From: Planktothrix serta PCC 8927
GTDB taxonomy: Bacteria; Cyanobacteriota; Cyanobacteriia; Cyanobacteriales; Microcoleaceae
NCBI RefSeq assembly: GCF_900010725.2
Contig: NZ_LR734870.1
Location: 1 to 64,000 of the forward strand
Length of the DNA: 64,000 nt
Reading direction: 5' to 3'
The notes under the pieces are model-generated. The model was not told the origin of the DNA. It saw only the letters and a program-made list of their open reading frames with translations, and searched no databases. Shown in pieces: positions 19,121 through 28,289 of the stretch (positions are counted from its first letter, which is position 1; each line of letters opens with the position of its first letter). The position numbers and the translations under genes are program-made.

Positions 19121-21085
19121 TTAAGGGTTGATTTTTAGCTTAACCTGTCCAAATTTAGCATAAGTTTCGTTATTTAGAACAGCTTGGAATAACAATTCTG
19201 TTTGTCCAGACAAATTTCTGAGTTCAATCGTTTCACAAAATCCACAAAACTCTGAATTTGGGTTTTCAGGATGTAGTAAGCGAACATCAGGACGGGTGAA
19301 GTTAGCAGGAATTTCCTTAATAACTTGACCGTGATTTCCTATAATTTGAACAGCAGTTATTTTCTGCTGTTTCCCCAGTACCCAACCTTTAAAAGTAATT
19401 TGGCTAATTCCCCAATAAGTTTTAATTTCAGGTTGATCTATCGCACAATCCTGTAATACTCTATCATCAAATTCTATGAAAACATCAAAAATTTCTACTT
19501 CAGCAAATTGCCTTAAACTATAATCCGATGCAGACAACGTTAAATTAGGATTATAACAGGGATCGTGATCAACATAACGTTGCCATCTTTGTCGTGTAAT
19601 CGCCACTTCCTGCATAAATCGTTGTAACTTATCCGGTGTTGTATCATAACCTCGACTCTTGGATTCATAATGATATAAAACAACGTGAGGTAAATAAATA
19701 TTCCGATAGCCTTGTTCAACGATTTTTAAGCAGAAATCAACATCATTATAAGCCACTGCTAACTGTTCATCAAATCCCCCCACTTGTGTAAATATTTCTC
19801 GCCGACACATCAAACAAGCTGCTGTCACCGCCGAATAATTACTAATAGAAATAATTTGACCATAATATCCGGGGTCTGTTTCCGATGCCAGGCGGTGACT
19901 ATGGGCGGCAAAATGACCAATTCCCACCACAACGCCAGCGTGTTGAACGATTTTATCAGGATACCGTAATAACGCACCCACAGCACCAATAGAAGGCCGT
20001 TGGGCTTGTTCTACCATGGCATCAATCCAATCAGGATGAATGACTTCGGTATCATTATTTAAGAATAGCAAATAATCCCCAGTGGCTTTGCTAACGGCGT
20101 AGTTATTAATCTTAGAAAAATTGAAAGGAATATCTAAAGGATAATATCTAAACCGAGTGGGTTCTTTTTCTTGCCATTTTGCTAAAATTTCCTGAGTTTC
20201 TGCTTCTGTACTGCCATTATCAATCACAATCACTTCATAATCAGGATAAATGCTAAGAGTAAAGATAGATTCCAAACAGCGATTTAAGATTTTTCCTAAA
20301 TCTTTAGTTGGAATAATAATACTCACCCGCTTGTAATCTAAAATTTTATAGCGGATTTGATAGTGTCCTAAATAAATCGGAACATCTTTAACAATTCCCG
20401 GTTCTTTTCTGCGGTCAATTGCATCTTGTAACGCCCGTTTAGCGGCTTCATAAGCGTAGGGTTTCGCCTCAGTTCCTCCGGCGGCAGAACTGCTATGAAT
20501 GCGCCAGTGATAGAGGATTTTAGGAATATGAAAAATATTATCGGTTTTTTCAGTAAATCTCAAGACTAAATCATAATCTTGACTGCCTTCATATCCGGTT
20601 CTAAAACCTCCAATTTGATTAATAATTTCCCGGCGATAAACTCCGAAATGACAGGTATACATCCGAGATAAAAAGGAATCAGGACACCAATCTGGTTTAA
20701 AGAAATGACCTGTTAATTCGCCTTTTTCATTGAGTTTATCTTCATCGGAATAAATCATATCCGCAGTCGGATGTTGATTTAATAAACTCACGACTTCATA
20801 TAAGGCATCGGGAGTTAACACATCATCATGATCTAATAACCCGATAAATTCTCCCGTTGCTAACTCTAAAGCAGAATTAGAAGTTGCAGAAATATGACCG
20901 TTTTTAGTTCTAAAAATGACTTTAATTCGGCTATCTTGCTGTTGATATTCTTCTAATATCTGTCTAACATGAGAAGCAGTTGAAGCGTCATCCGCAATAC
21001 ACAATTCCCAATTCGTATAAACCTGATCTAACACCGATTGAATCGCTTCGCGGAGAAACGTTTCAGGGGTATTATAAACAGGCAT
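19121..21085 (-). CDS. Tandem GT2 glycosyltransferase; probable -1 frame continuation of the upstream TPR gene
   Basis: 654 residues from the first ATG. Residues 1-200 are GT2 (MPVYNTPETFLREAIQS, CIADDAS, IGLLDHDDVLTPDA), about 250-500 a second GT2 (VSIIIPTKDLGK, LLFLNNDTEVIHPDW), and about 555-650 the accessory domain (ITFKGWVLGKQ, RPDVRLLHP, GF). The ATG falls inside the first conserved strand: the family normally starts this motif with LISIIMPVYNTP, and exactly that LISII precedes the ATG in frame. The frame is open, with no stop, up to the A AAA AAG heptamer at the end of the TPR gene. It is therefore probably made as the C-terminal part of a TPR-GT2-GT2 protein. Close paralogue of the GT half of the 15552 gene. 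Confidence 0.8.
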   Translation of the reverse strand: MPVYNTPETFLREAIQSVLDQVYTNWELCIADDASTASHVRQILEEYQQQDSRIKVIFRTKNGHISATSNSALELATGEFIGLLDHDDVLTPDALYEVVSLLNQHPTADMIYSDEDKLNEKGELTGHFFKPDWCPDSFLSRMYTCHFGVYRREIINQIGGFRTGYEGSQDYDLVLRFTEKTDNIFHIPKILYHWRIHSSSAAGGTEAKPYAYEAAKRALQDAIDRRKEPGIVKDVPIYLGHYQIRYKILDYKRVSIIIPTKDLGKILNRCLESIFTLSIYPDYEVIVIDNGSTEAETQEILAKWQEKEPTRFRYYPLDIPFNFSKINNYAVSKATGDYLLFLNNDTEVIHPDWIDAMVEQAQRPSIGAVGALLRYPDKIVQHAGVVVGIGHFAAHSHRLASETDPGYYGQIISISNYSAVTAACLMCRREIFTQVGGFDEQLAVAYNDVDFCLKIVEQGYRNIYLPHVVLYHYESKSRGYDTTPDKLQRFMQEVAITRQRWQRYVDHDPCYNPNLTLSASDYSLRQFAEVEIFDVFIEFDDRVLQDCAIDQPEIKTYWGISQITFKGWVLGKQQKITAVQIIGNHGQVIKEIPANFTRPDVRLLHPENPNSEFCGFCETIELRNLSGQTELLFQAVLNNETYAKFGQVKLKINP

Positions 21086-21245
21086 AATAATACTAATCAG
21101 GGGTGTAGTGAGCCCTTTAGGGCTATGATCCCTGAAGGGCTCACTACGGGTTGTGTTGTATTTTAGCCACGCCTGATAGAGTTGTTCATACTCAGATTGA
21201 GATTGAGAGACGGAAAAGTAGGGCGTTAACCTAGCTTTTTTTTTT
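21086..21245 (-). other. Slippery A AAA AAG site and in-frame linker joining TPR and GT2 frames
   Basis: On the minus strand the TPR frame ends GAA AAA AAA AAG CTA GGT TAA (A10 at 21236-21245, stop 21226-21228). The zero-frame heptamer A AAA AAG is the slippery type used by bacterial dnaX. A -1 shift there reads GCT AGG TTA ACG... without any stop into the GT2 gene, giving a linker that includes SEYEQLYQAWLKYNTT and LISIIMPVYNTP. The linker also contains a 44-bp palindromic repeat (21105-21147). One extra A in DNA or RNA would have the same effect. Confidence 0.75.
21105..21147. repeat. Palindromic repeat GTAGTGAGCCCTT...AAGGGCTCACTAC
   Basis: Two 18-bp near-perfect inverted arms separated by 7 nt. 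It lies in the stretch that would encode the TPR-to-GT2 linker. A related AGCCCTGAAGGGCT(T)ACTAC unit is repeated twice at 45491-45544. Confidence 0.8.
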
Positions 21246-23796
21246 CCACAATTCCCTCTAATTTTGCAATCACTTCGGGATGCTCCGGTTCTAAATCCAA
21301 TGCCATTTGATAGAATACAATCGCACCATCCAAATGATTATGATTCACTAAAGTATTGGCTAACTGAATATACAATTGGGGATCATCGGGTTTAATCTCA
21401 ATTGCTTTATGATAAGCTGCAACATGATCAGGGTTTTCTTGAATCACTTGATAATAATAATTTAAGGATTCCTGTAAATCCAATTTAGCTCGATTTCTCA
21501 ACGCATCGGCGAGTTTTTCTTGAATATTCGGTAAATCAGATTGAACTTTAATCGCACCCCGATAGGCTACAACTGCTTCTTCCCAATTTTCTAATTGAGT
21601 TAAAACTTCTCCTAAATTATAGTAAGACCAAGGGAATTGAGGATTATGTTTAATCGCATTTTGATAAGCAGGAATTGCCTCTTCCCAGCGTTCTAATTGA
21701 ACTAAAGCCTCGGCTAAACTATTGTGTGACCAAGAATAGGTTGAATCCAATGCGATCGCATTTTGATAAGCAGAAACCGCCTCTTCCCAGCGTTGTTGTT
21801 TAAACAAAATATCCGCTAAATTATTATGTGTCCAAAATACACTCGGATTAAGTTCAATTGAACGCTGATAAGCAATAATTGCCTGTTCAAACTGTTCTTG
21901 ATCTCGGAGTAAATCCCCTAATTTTTGATAAACTTCGGCATTATTTCCATCAAGTTCGGCAGATTTTTGATAGGCGGGAATTGCGGCTTGCGCTTCCCCA
22001 ACTTTTGCCAGTGCATCCCCTAAACCTTTATAGGCTTCTGCATCTCCACTGGGATTCATCTGTACTGCTTGACGCAAGACTTTAACAGCATCTTGCCAAT
22101 TTTCTTGTTTAACTAAAACTTTGCCTAATCCATAATAGGAAGACACCAATTTAGGATTTAAAGCAATTGATTTTTGATACAGGTTAACCGCTTCATCTAA
22201 CCGCCACTGACGATTAAAAATCTCCCCAACTTTGTAATAGGCAACGGCTTGATTAGCATCTAACCCCAAAATTTGGTTATAAACCCTGATCGCCTCATCC
22301 CAACGTTCTTGATGACTAAAGAAATCGGCAAACCCATAATAAAATTCTAATCGGGAGGGTTCTAATTCTAAGGCTTTTTGGTAAGCATGAATCGCCCCTT
22401 CTAGTTCCCCTTTTCTATAATATAATTGCCCTAACTGATAATAAGCTCCTGCCAACTCAGGATTTAATTGTAACGCCTGTTGATAAGCGCCGATCGCCTC
22501 ATCTAATCGACCTTGTTTAAAGCGGGTATTTCCTAAATTAAAATGTTCTTCGGCTGTAGCTTTTTCTGGTTCTAAACTATAGGCTTTTTCCAAACATTGA
22601 GAGGCTTGATCTAACTGCCCCATTTGGGTTAAAACCTTAGCAAAATTGCGATAAACCCCAGCAAAATCCGGCTTTAAATTAACAGCTTGTTGATAATAGG
22701 AGGCAGCTTTTTCTAACCGTTCTTCTTGAGCATATAAACTGCCTAAATTTGCATAAACTTCGGGATATTGGGGCTGAATTTCTAACGCCTTTGAATAACA
22801 GCGAACTGCCGCCGACATTTCCCCTAAAATTTGTAAAGCATTGCCTTGAATTTTATAAGCTTCTGCTAAATCAGGTTTTAATCGTAACGCTTTTTGACAG
22901 GCTGCGATCGCTTGATCCCATTCTTTCAAAGCACAATAGGCCTGAGCTTGTTTTAAATAAGTTTGGGGATTACTGGGATGATTCATCGGGGGTGTTATCC
23001 CATTATTCACCGTTGGCTGTTGAGTCGCCCCGGCCAAGGTATCTTGAGGAGAAAGCTCAACATTCACCGTTGTTCTTGTTGCTGTGGCGGCGGCTAAGGT
23101 ATCCGAAGGTGCGAGAGGAGTATTGATCTCAATCGCTTTGCGGTAAACCTGTGTTGCTTCCTGCGCCTTCCCCTGTTCTTTGAGGAGGGTTGCCAAACCT
23201 TGATGGGCTGCTGTTAAATTAGGATTGAGTTGAATAGCCCTGCGATAACAGGCTTCTGCTGCTTGGACTTCCCCTTGCTGTGCTAACTGATGACCTAAGT
23301 TTAAATGTTCTTCTGCTGTTGCTTTATTGGGTTCTAACCTCAAGGCCTGATATAATGCTTTTGCTGATTCCTGTGGTTCGTTGAGTTGTGTCCAAACTCT
23401 CGCCAAATTGCGATAGGCCCCTGCGAAATCCGGTTTTAGCATCACAGCTTTTTGATAACAAGCGATCGCCTGTTGCCATTGTTGCGCTTTAGCGTACAGA
23501 CTCCCCACATTAGCATGAACTTCTGCCCAATTGGGTTGAATTTCCAACGTCCGGGTATACCAGTGTTGCGCCTCTTGGGGTTTCCCTTGGCGTTGTAATA
23601 TATCCGCCATCAGTTTACAACCGGGTGCATAATCAGACTGAATTTGCAACAACTGGTTACAAGCCTTGATTGCATCCTCAAATTGTCCTTGATTAAAATA
23701 GATTTCTGTTTGTTGATGAAGAAACTGTACACTGCGGGCAGCGATTTCGTTAGGTAACATAGTAGGTTTCAGTTCAGACAATTGATATTTTATCAC
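21226..23796 (-). CDS. Long TPR-repeat protein ending at a slippery A10 tract
   Basis: An 856-residue protein with more than twenty TPR units (e.g. EEAISAYQ-type helices, NNLADILFKQQRWEEAVSAY). A low-complexity stretch near residues 225-275 (repeated DTLA segments) splits the array into two blocks. It ends in VEKKKLG at the A10 tract. Through a -1 shift it would continue into the GT2-GT2 gene, giving a product of about 1560 residues, like the neighbouring 1155-residue TPR-GT2-GT2 protein. TPRs would bind acceptor proteins or partner enzymes. Both a short TPR-only form and a long fused form are possible products. Confidence 0.8.
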   Translation of the reverse strand: MIKYQLSELKPTMLPNEIAARSVQFLHQQTEIYFNQGQFEDAIKACNQLLQIQSDYAPGCKLMADILQRQGKPQEAQHWYTRTLEIQPNWAEVHANVGSLYAKAQQWQQAIACYQKAVMLKPDFAGAYRNLARVWTQLNEPQESAKALYQALRLEPNKATAEEHLNLGHQLAQQGEVQAAEACYRRAIQLNPNLTAAHQGLATLLKEQGKAQEATQVYRKAIEINTPLAPSDTLAAATATRTTVNVELSPQDTLAGATQQPTVNNGITPPMNHPSNPQTYLKQAQAYCALKEWDQAIAACQKALRLKPDLAEAYKIQGNALQILGEMSAAVRCYSKALEIQPQYPEVYANLGSLYAQEERLEKAASYYQQAVNLKPDFAGVYRNFAKVLTQMGQLDQASQCLEKAYSLEPEKATAEEHFNLGNTRFKQGRLDEAIGAYQQALQLNPELAGAYYQLGQLYYRKGELEGAIHAYQKALELEPSRLEFYYGFADFFSHQERWDEAIRVYNQILGLDANQAVAYYKVGEIFNRQWRLDEAVNLYQKSIALNPKLVSSYYGLGKVLVKQENWQDAVKVLRQAVQMNPSGDAEAYKGLGDALAKVGEAQAAIPAYQKSAELDGNNAEVYQKLGDLLRDQEQFEQAIIAYQRSIELNPSVFWTHNNLADILFKQQRWEEAVSAYQNAIALDSTYSWSHNSLAEALVQLERWEEAIPAYQNAIKHNPQFPWSYYNLGEVLTQLENWEEAVVAYRGAIKVQSDLPNIQEKLADALRNRAKLDLQESLNYYYQVIQENPDHVAAYHKAIEIKPDDPQLYIQLANTLVNHNHLDGAIVFYQMALDLEPEHPEVIAKLEGIVEKKKLG

Positions 23797-23916
23797 TAAT
23801 TGAACCCCGAAGGCACAAAGGCACGAAAATTTACACCCAGTCTGTCCAGATCCTCACTTCTTCGTGTCTTCGTGTCTTCGTGTTTCTAAACCTTCCATCT
23901 AATTTAATATTAATAA

Positions 23917-26643
23917 TTAATTCAGCAGTTCTAATAACCGTTTTAAAGAAACGAGATTGATCCAAATATCCTCTGTCAAGGAATTTTGATACATCAACCC
24001 CCGCAGAGGATAGCAAGAAAACCCTTCTCCAGTTAAAGAATAATGGTCTAATCCCAAATATTGACTAATCACCCAATAATAATGACGATTATAGTGAGGA
24101 GACACCCACTCAATCACTTGGGTTCCCGGTTGACAAAATATAATATTGGTTAAACCGCTTCCATGGGCTCCCATAATCACCTTAGCTTGAGCAAAGAGAG
24201 CCACTTGTTGGGAAAAAGATAGAGACTCCAGTTGTACGACCACAAACCCCCAGGGATGTAAGGTTTCAATCACCTCGTCTTCATTTAAAATTCGTCGATA
24301 GCGAGCATCCCCCCGACTAATATAAATCCGTTCTGGATAATTTACCCCCTGATTTTGACCCAAATGCAGAAACCAACGGCGTAAAGTATCAATCGCCCAA
24401 GGTTGTAACCATCCCATATATCCAGGGTATGAGGGAACAATCAACTGTTGGGCTTGGATATGGGGAAATTGATCACTTTCAAGGATTTTAAACTCCTGAA
24501 TTCCTAGACGAGTTAGGGTTTCCCGTTGAAAGGACGCTTGTTGACTATTCACTAAAAACCAATCTATTTGATCGAAATCAATCCCACTTTGACGCAATAA
24601 TTCCAGTCGCGGTAAAACATCTACCATCCAATGAAAATAGACATTTCCCGACAACCCCGACAATACCGCCACCCGTCCCTCAATGTGCTGGAGGGGGGGT
24701 AAATATTCTTGTTGAAAGACTTGATGCTTTTGGGGATCATAACTGGGACAACCCGGAAGCGGTGCGGGATATTCCCGCGAAACATCCGCTAATAGTTGGT
24801 TATCCGGTGTAATAATCGCGATCGCTTTACAAACCATCCAATAATTCTCTTGCGGAACAATCCAGGCTCGTCCATTAGGAATTACCGCCACAAATAGAGG
24901 TATTGAAGGGACGTTATGCTTTGAAATTGAACACTTTTGAATTCCATGTCCTAAATTTTGCCACTGAAAAGATTGAAATACACGTTTAAGACAAGGTTCG
25001 CAGTCTAACCCCCCGCATTCACTCGGAACAGGGGTGTCGAGTGTCGGGTGTTGGGTGTCAAGTTCTGAGTTGAGAGAATAATAATGACTATCCTGTAAAT
25101 TCTGATTTCTCAGCCATGTCAGGGTTGAATCACAAACGCCTTGGGGAATATTACTCGATTCAATCTGTTGAGAATTAGCCCAATCTTTCAGTAACGTTAA
25201 AGTTGAGGGGGAGTTAGGAATTAAAGACTTAAACCCCTCCTGCTGCTGCATCTGCAAAACCTTACTGTAGTAGTCCGCCGCCGACTCCCAACATCCCTGT
25301 TTTTCCAGAATTCTCCCCAATTGTAAATCGACTTCTAGCAACTGCATCGGGGAAAAACTCGACTCCTGTTTTTTGAGTAATATTCGAGCAATTTGATAAA
25401 CCGTTAAAGCCGCATTGAATTGTTGATTTTTGAACAAACAATTGCCCAATTTTAGGTAAATATCTACCGACTGGGGGTTAATTTGTGTCGCTTTTTGGTA
25501 GTAACCTACCGCTTGGTCATATTTGCCATAAATTGCTAAGGTATTTCCCAGATGCAGATAGGTTTGATAGAGATATTCATAGACTGCTGTGAAACCCTCC
25601 CCGCCCCACTGTAGAGCCGTGAGAAAATCAGCACAAGCTATTTTTGCTAGGGATAATTCATCATAACCCGAATGTTTCTGCACTCCCTGACAATACCCTT
25701 CCACAAACTTAGGTTCGAGAGCAATAACCTGTTTAAAACAACGTAAAGCTGCATCAATTCGTCCTAAACTCAGCAAGGACGCTCCACAATCGGTGTAAGC
25801 CAATAAATAATCCGGGTCTAATTCAATGACTTTTTCAAAACAAGAAACTGCGATCGCGTGTTGGTTTTGTTGTTGACAAAGTTTTCCTAAATTAGTATAA
25901 GCAAGAGCAAAATCAGCCTTAAGTTCTAGGGCTTTATGATACGCTTCAATGGCTTTTTGAATTTGACCTTGGGCAGCCAGAACTTTACCAATATTATTAT
26001 AAATTAAACTATTATTTTCTTGATCATTATTATAGATCAGGGCTTTTTGCCACGCCTCTAACGCTTCTGCATAATCATTTTGATTAAATAATAAACAGCC
26101 TAAATTATTATAAGCGTTAGCAAAATCTGGTTTCAGAGCAATAATTCGTTGATATAGCGCTATGGCTCGTTCCGTTTCTCCTAATTGTCCATAAGCCATT
26201 GCTAAGGCAAAATAGGCATAAATATGATCGGGGTTTTGTTGTAATGTTTTTTGATAGCATCGAATCGCTTTCGGAACATCCCCACTCCACAAATAAGCTT
26301 GACCTAATTGAAAATATAACTCTGTCCAATCTGGGCACAGAGTTAGTGCTTTTTTATAACAGAAGAAGGCTTGATCAAATTCGCCCGTATTGCGATAAAC
26401 CTGAGCTAAATAGGCATAACCTTCAACAAAATTGGGTTCTAGTTTAATCGCCTTTTGGTAGGCAGAAATCGCCTCTGGAAATAGTCGTTGAACTTCGTAG
26501 AGATCCCCTAATATTTTATAAGCTTTCGCACAATAGGGATCGATGGCGAAAATTTGTGAAATTGTCCCATGAGCTTCCCGAACATTTCCCAGATCTAGGT
26601 CAGATTCTGCCGACTTAATTAAGGCTTCAAGGCTTGAATTCAC
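23917..26643 (-). CDS. TPR array fused to GT61 (DUF563) glycosyltransferase
   Basis: A 908-residue protein. Residues about 1-460 are TPRs, 470-560 a poorly conserved linker, and about 570-880 a GT61-type domain. The last shows YFHWMVDVLPRLELLRQ, RIYISRGDARYRR, and the nucleotide-sugar region GAHGSGLTNIIFCQPGTQVI. GT61 members are xylosyl- or N-acetylglucosaminyl-type transferases in other organisms; the sugar here is unknown. The linker region (plus-strand 25030-25075) is built from a GTGTCGRGTGT-like tandem repeat of intergenic appearance. A second TPR-GT61 gene lies at 38841. It is the most upstream gene of the minus-strand run that continues to 14482. Confidence 0.85.
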   Translation of the reverse strand: MNSSLEALIKSAESDLDLGNVREAHGTISQIFAIDPYCAKAYKILGDLYEVQRLFPEAISAYQKAIKLEPNFVEGYAYLAQVYRNTGEFDQAFFCYKKALTLCPDWTELYFQLGQAYLWSGDVPKAIRCYQKTLQQNPDHIYAYFALAMAYGQLGETERAIALYQRIIALKPDFANAYNNLGCLLFNQNDYAEALEAWQKALIYNNDQENNSLIYNNIGKVLAAQGQIQKAIEAYHKALELKADFALAYTNLGKLCQQQNQHAIAVSCFEKVIELDPDYLLAYTDCGASLLSLGRIDAALRCFKQVIALEPKFVEGYCQGVQKHSGYDELSLAKIACADFLTALQWGGEGFTAVYEYLYQTYLHLGNTLAIYGKYDQAVGYYQKATQINPQSVDIYLKLGNCLFKNQQFNAALTVYQIARILLKKQESSFSPMQLLEVDLQLGRILEKQGCWESAADYYSKVLQMQQQEGFKSLIPNSPSTLTLLKDWANSQQIESSNIPQGVCDSTLTWLRNQNLQDSHYYSLNSELDTQHPTLDTPVPSECGGLDCEPCLKRVFQSFQWQNLGHGIQKCSISKHNVPSIPLFVAVIPNGRAWIVPQENYWMVCKAIAIITPDNQLLADVSREYPAPLPGCPSYDPQKHQVFQQEYLPPLQHIEGRVAVLSGLSGNVYFHWMVDVLPRLELLRQSGIDFDQIDWFLVNSQQASFQRETLTRLGIQEFKILESDQFPHIQAQQLIVPSYPGYMGWLQPWAIDTLRRWFLHLGQNQGVNYPERIYISRGDARYRRILNEDEVIETLHPWGFVVVQLESLSFSQQVALFAQAKVIMGAHGSGLTNIIFCQPGTQVIEWVSPHYNRHYYWVISQYLGLDHYSLTGEGFSCYPLRGLMYQNSLTEDIWINLVSLKRLLELLN

Positions 26644-26990
26644 AGTTTTTGACTGTTGAGGTGTTGACTGGTACGGGCGGGGGAACCCCCAAGGAGTGTC
26701 AACTTAACGCTAAAAGTAAGCTAGAAAACCGAAAGTTCGTTGATTTTTTTAAGCGTCCTAGATCCCCCTAAATCCCCCTTAAAAAGGGGGACTTTGATCC
26801 CCCCCTTAAAAAGGGGGACTTTGATCCCCCCCTTAAAAAGGGGGACTTTGATCCCCCCCTTCTTAAGGGGGGTTAGGGGGGATCTGATCTCGGCTGTAAT
26901 CACGAGTTTTCGGCTTAAGTTGACACGGATGGGGGGAACCCCGCCCCTACGACTGTTGACTGTTGGTTATTAACCGACAACCGACAACCA
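26644..26990. other. Repeat-dense intergenic region
   Basis: About 350 bp between two minus-strand genes. It contains the 27-bp C7-A5-G5 array (26771-26880), and heptamer-like repeats near 26950-26988 (ACTGTTG twice, ACCGACA twice). The open frames on both strands here are produced by the repeats, and I see no gene. Confidence 0.7.
26771..26880. repeat. 27-bp tandem palindromic repeat (CCCCCTTAAAAAGGGGG)
   Basis: Three copies of the palindrome CCCCCTTAAAAAGGGGG, with spacer ACTTTGATCC, at a period of 27 bp, followed by a fourth diverged palindrome (CCCCCCCTTCTTAAGGGGGG). It is a known style of cyanobacterial interspersed palindrome, here tandemly amplified. Confidence 0.9.
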
Positions 26991-28289
26991 TTACTTAGAT
27001 TCATTAATCGCTAAGGGTCGATTTCCCGAACCCGCCACAAGAATAGAAATAGCTTTAGCGTAAAAAGGATCTTGGGGTGTCCCGATTAACTTCGGATCAG
27101 TGGCCAATTGTTTTTTCTGATCATCAGAGATATCAATTTTAATATCCGGCGTCACTCCTTTATGACTAATATCGGTTCCATTCGGCGTATAGTAATGGGC
27201 AATCGTTACGGCCAACCCTGAACCATCGGAGAGGGAAAACACCGACTGAACAAGGGCTTTACCAAAGGTTTGTGTTCCCATAACCACGCCGCGTTGATTA
27301 TCTTTTAAAGCTCCGGCTAAAATCTCGCTTGCACTGGCAGAATTACCATCAACTAACACGACAACGGGTAATTGAGTCATGGCGGTGCTATTGTTGCGAA
27401 TTTCCTGGGTTTTGCCATCCCGATCAACGGTACTAACAATTGCTCCGGTATCCATCCACATCCGAGCAATATCAATACTGCTACGCAATAATCCTCCTGG
27501 ATTTCCGCGCAAATCGAGAACAAAAGCTTGAACCTTTTCTTGGGTTAAGGCTTCAATTGCTTCTTGCATTTGTTCAGCCGCATGGGAATTAAATTCGCGT
27601 AGTTGAATATAACCAATTTTGCGATCGCCTTCGCTATTGAGACGATAGGTTACAGTTTCTAATTCAATTCGGGCACGAGTCAGGGTCAACTCAAATTCTT
27701 TTTGTCCTTCGCGTCCAATGCGTAAACTTACATCTGTTCCCAGGGTTCCCCGAATTTTATTCGCCGCTTGTTCAACCGTCATCCCAGTGGTGGAAACTCC
27801 ATCAATAGAAAGCACCACATCCCCAGGTAAAATTCCCGCTTTGATCGCCGGAGAATTCTTAATCGGCTCAACTACCGTAATGGCTTTGGTTTCTTCATCC
27901 AGTGTCAGTTGCATCCCCACCCCAGAGAGTTCTCCGGCGGTTTGATTCGTTAACGCCTCATACTGTTTGGGATCCATAAACCGAGTGTAAGGATCTTCCA
28001 GCCTTCCTAGGGCTTTTCTGAGGGCGACATAAGCTTCTTCAGGAGAGGTATAGTTTTTACTGAGGAGTTCTTCCCGTTCGGCTTGCCAGTTGACTTTGTT
28101 AAAATTTCTATCAACAAATTCTCGATTAACAATCTGCCAAGCTTCATCTAATACAGCTTTCGGGCTATCTTTGAGGGTGGCATTGACGCTGCTACTCCAA
28201 GCTGGCATCATCAAGGCGGTAACGGTTGCCAGCGCACCTGTAAACAGGGCTTGACGGAATGGGGAAAAGCGTTTCACTTTCTGATTCAT
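26991..28289 (-). CDS. Carboxyl-terminal processing protease (S41, Ctp family)
   Basis: A 432-residue S41 peptidase. Residues 1-37 are a signal peptide (ALFTGALATVTALMMPAW, SSVNA). A PDZ domain follows (GVGMQLTLDEETKAITVVEP, GDVVLSIDG). The catalytic serine lies in GNSASASEILAGALKDN and the lysine in GTQTFGKALVQSV, so the Ser-Lys dyad is intact. Family role: lumenal/periplasmic endoprotease; one cyanobacterial paralogue (CtpA) trims the D1 precursor of photosystem II. Which of the CtpA/B/C paralogues this is cannot be settled from the sequence alone. A GGGAGA ribosome-binding site precedes the ATG. It is transcribed away from the gene at 28704. Confidence 0.9.
   Translation of the reverse strand: MNQKVKRFSPFRQALFTGALATVTALMMPAWSSSVNATLKDSPKAVLDEAWQIVNREFVDRNFNKVNWQAEREELLSKNYTSPEEAYVALRKALGRLEDPYTRFMDPKQYEALTNQTAGELSGVGMQLTLDEETKAITVVEPIKNSPAIKAGILPGDVVLSIDGVSTTGMTVEQAANKIRGTLGTDVSLRIGREGQKEFELTLTRARIELETVTYRLNSEGDRKIGYIQLREFNSHAAEQMQEAIEALTQEKVQAFVLDLRGNPGGLLRSSIDIARMWMDTGAIVSTVDRDGKTQEIRNNSTAMTQLPVVVLVDGNSASASEILAGALKDNQRGVVMGTQTFGKALVQSVFSLSDGSGLAVTIAHYYTPNGTDISHKGVTPDIKIDISDDQKKQLATDPKLIGTPQDPFYAKAISILVAGSGNRPLAINESK

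Noticed and set aside
26721-26973. Open frames on both strands reading PLKRGTLIPPLKRGT-type repeats
   Set aside because: They are translations of the 27-bp palindromic array and have no start signals or family character.
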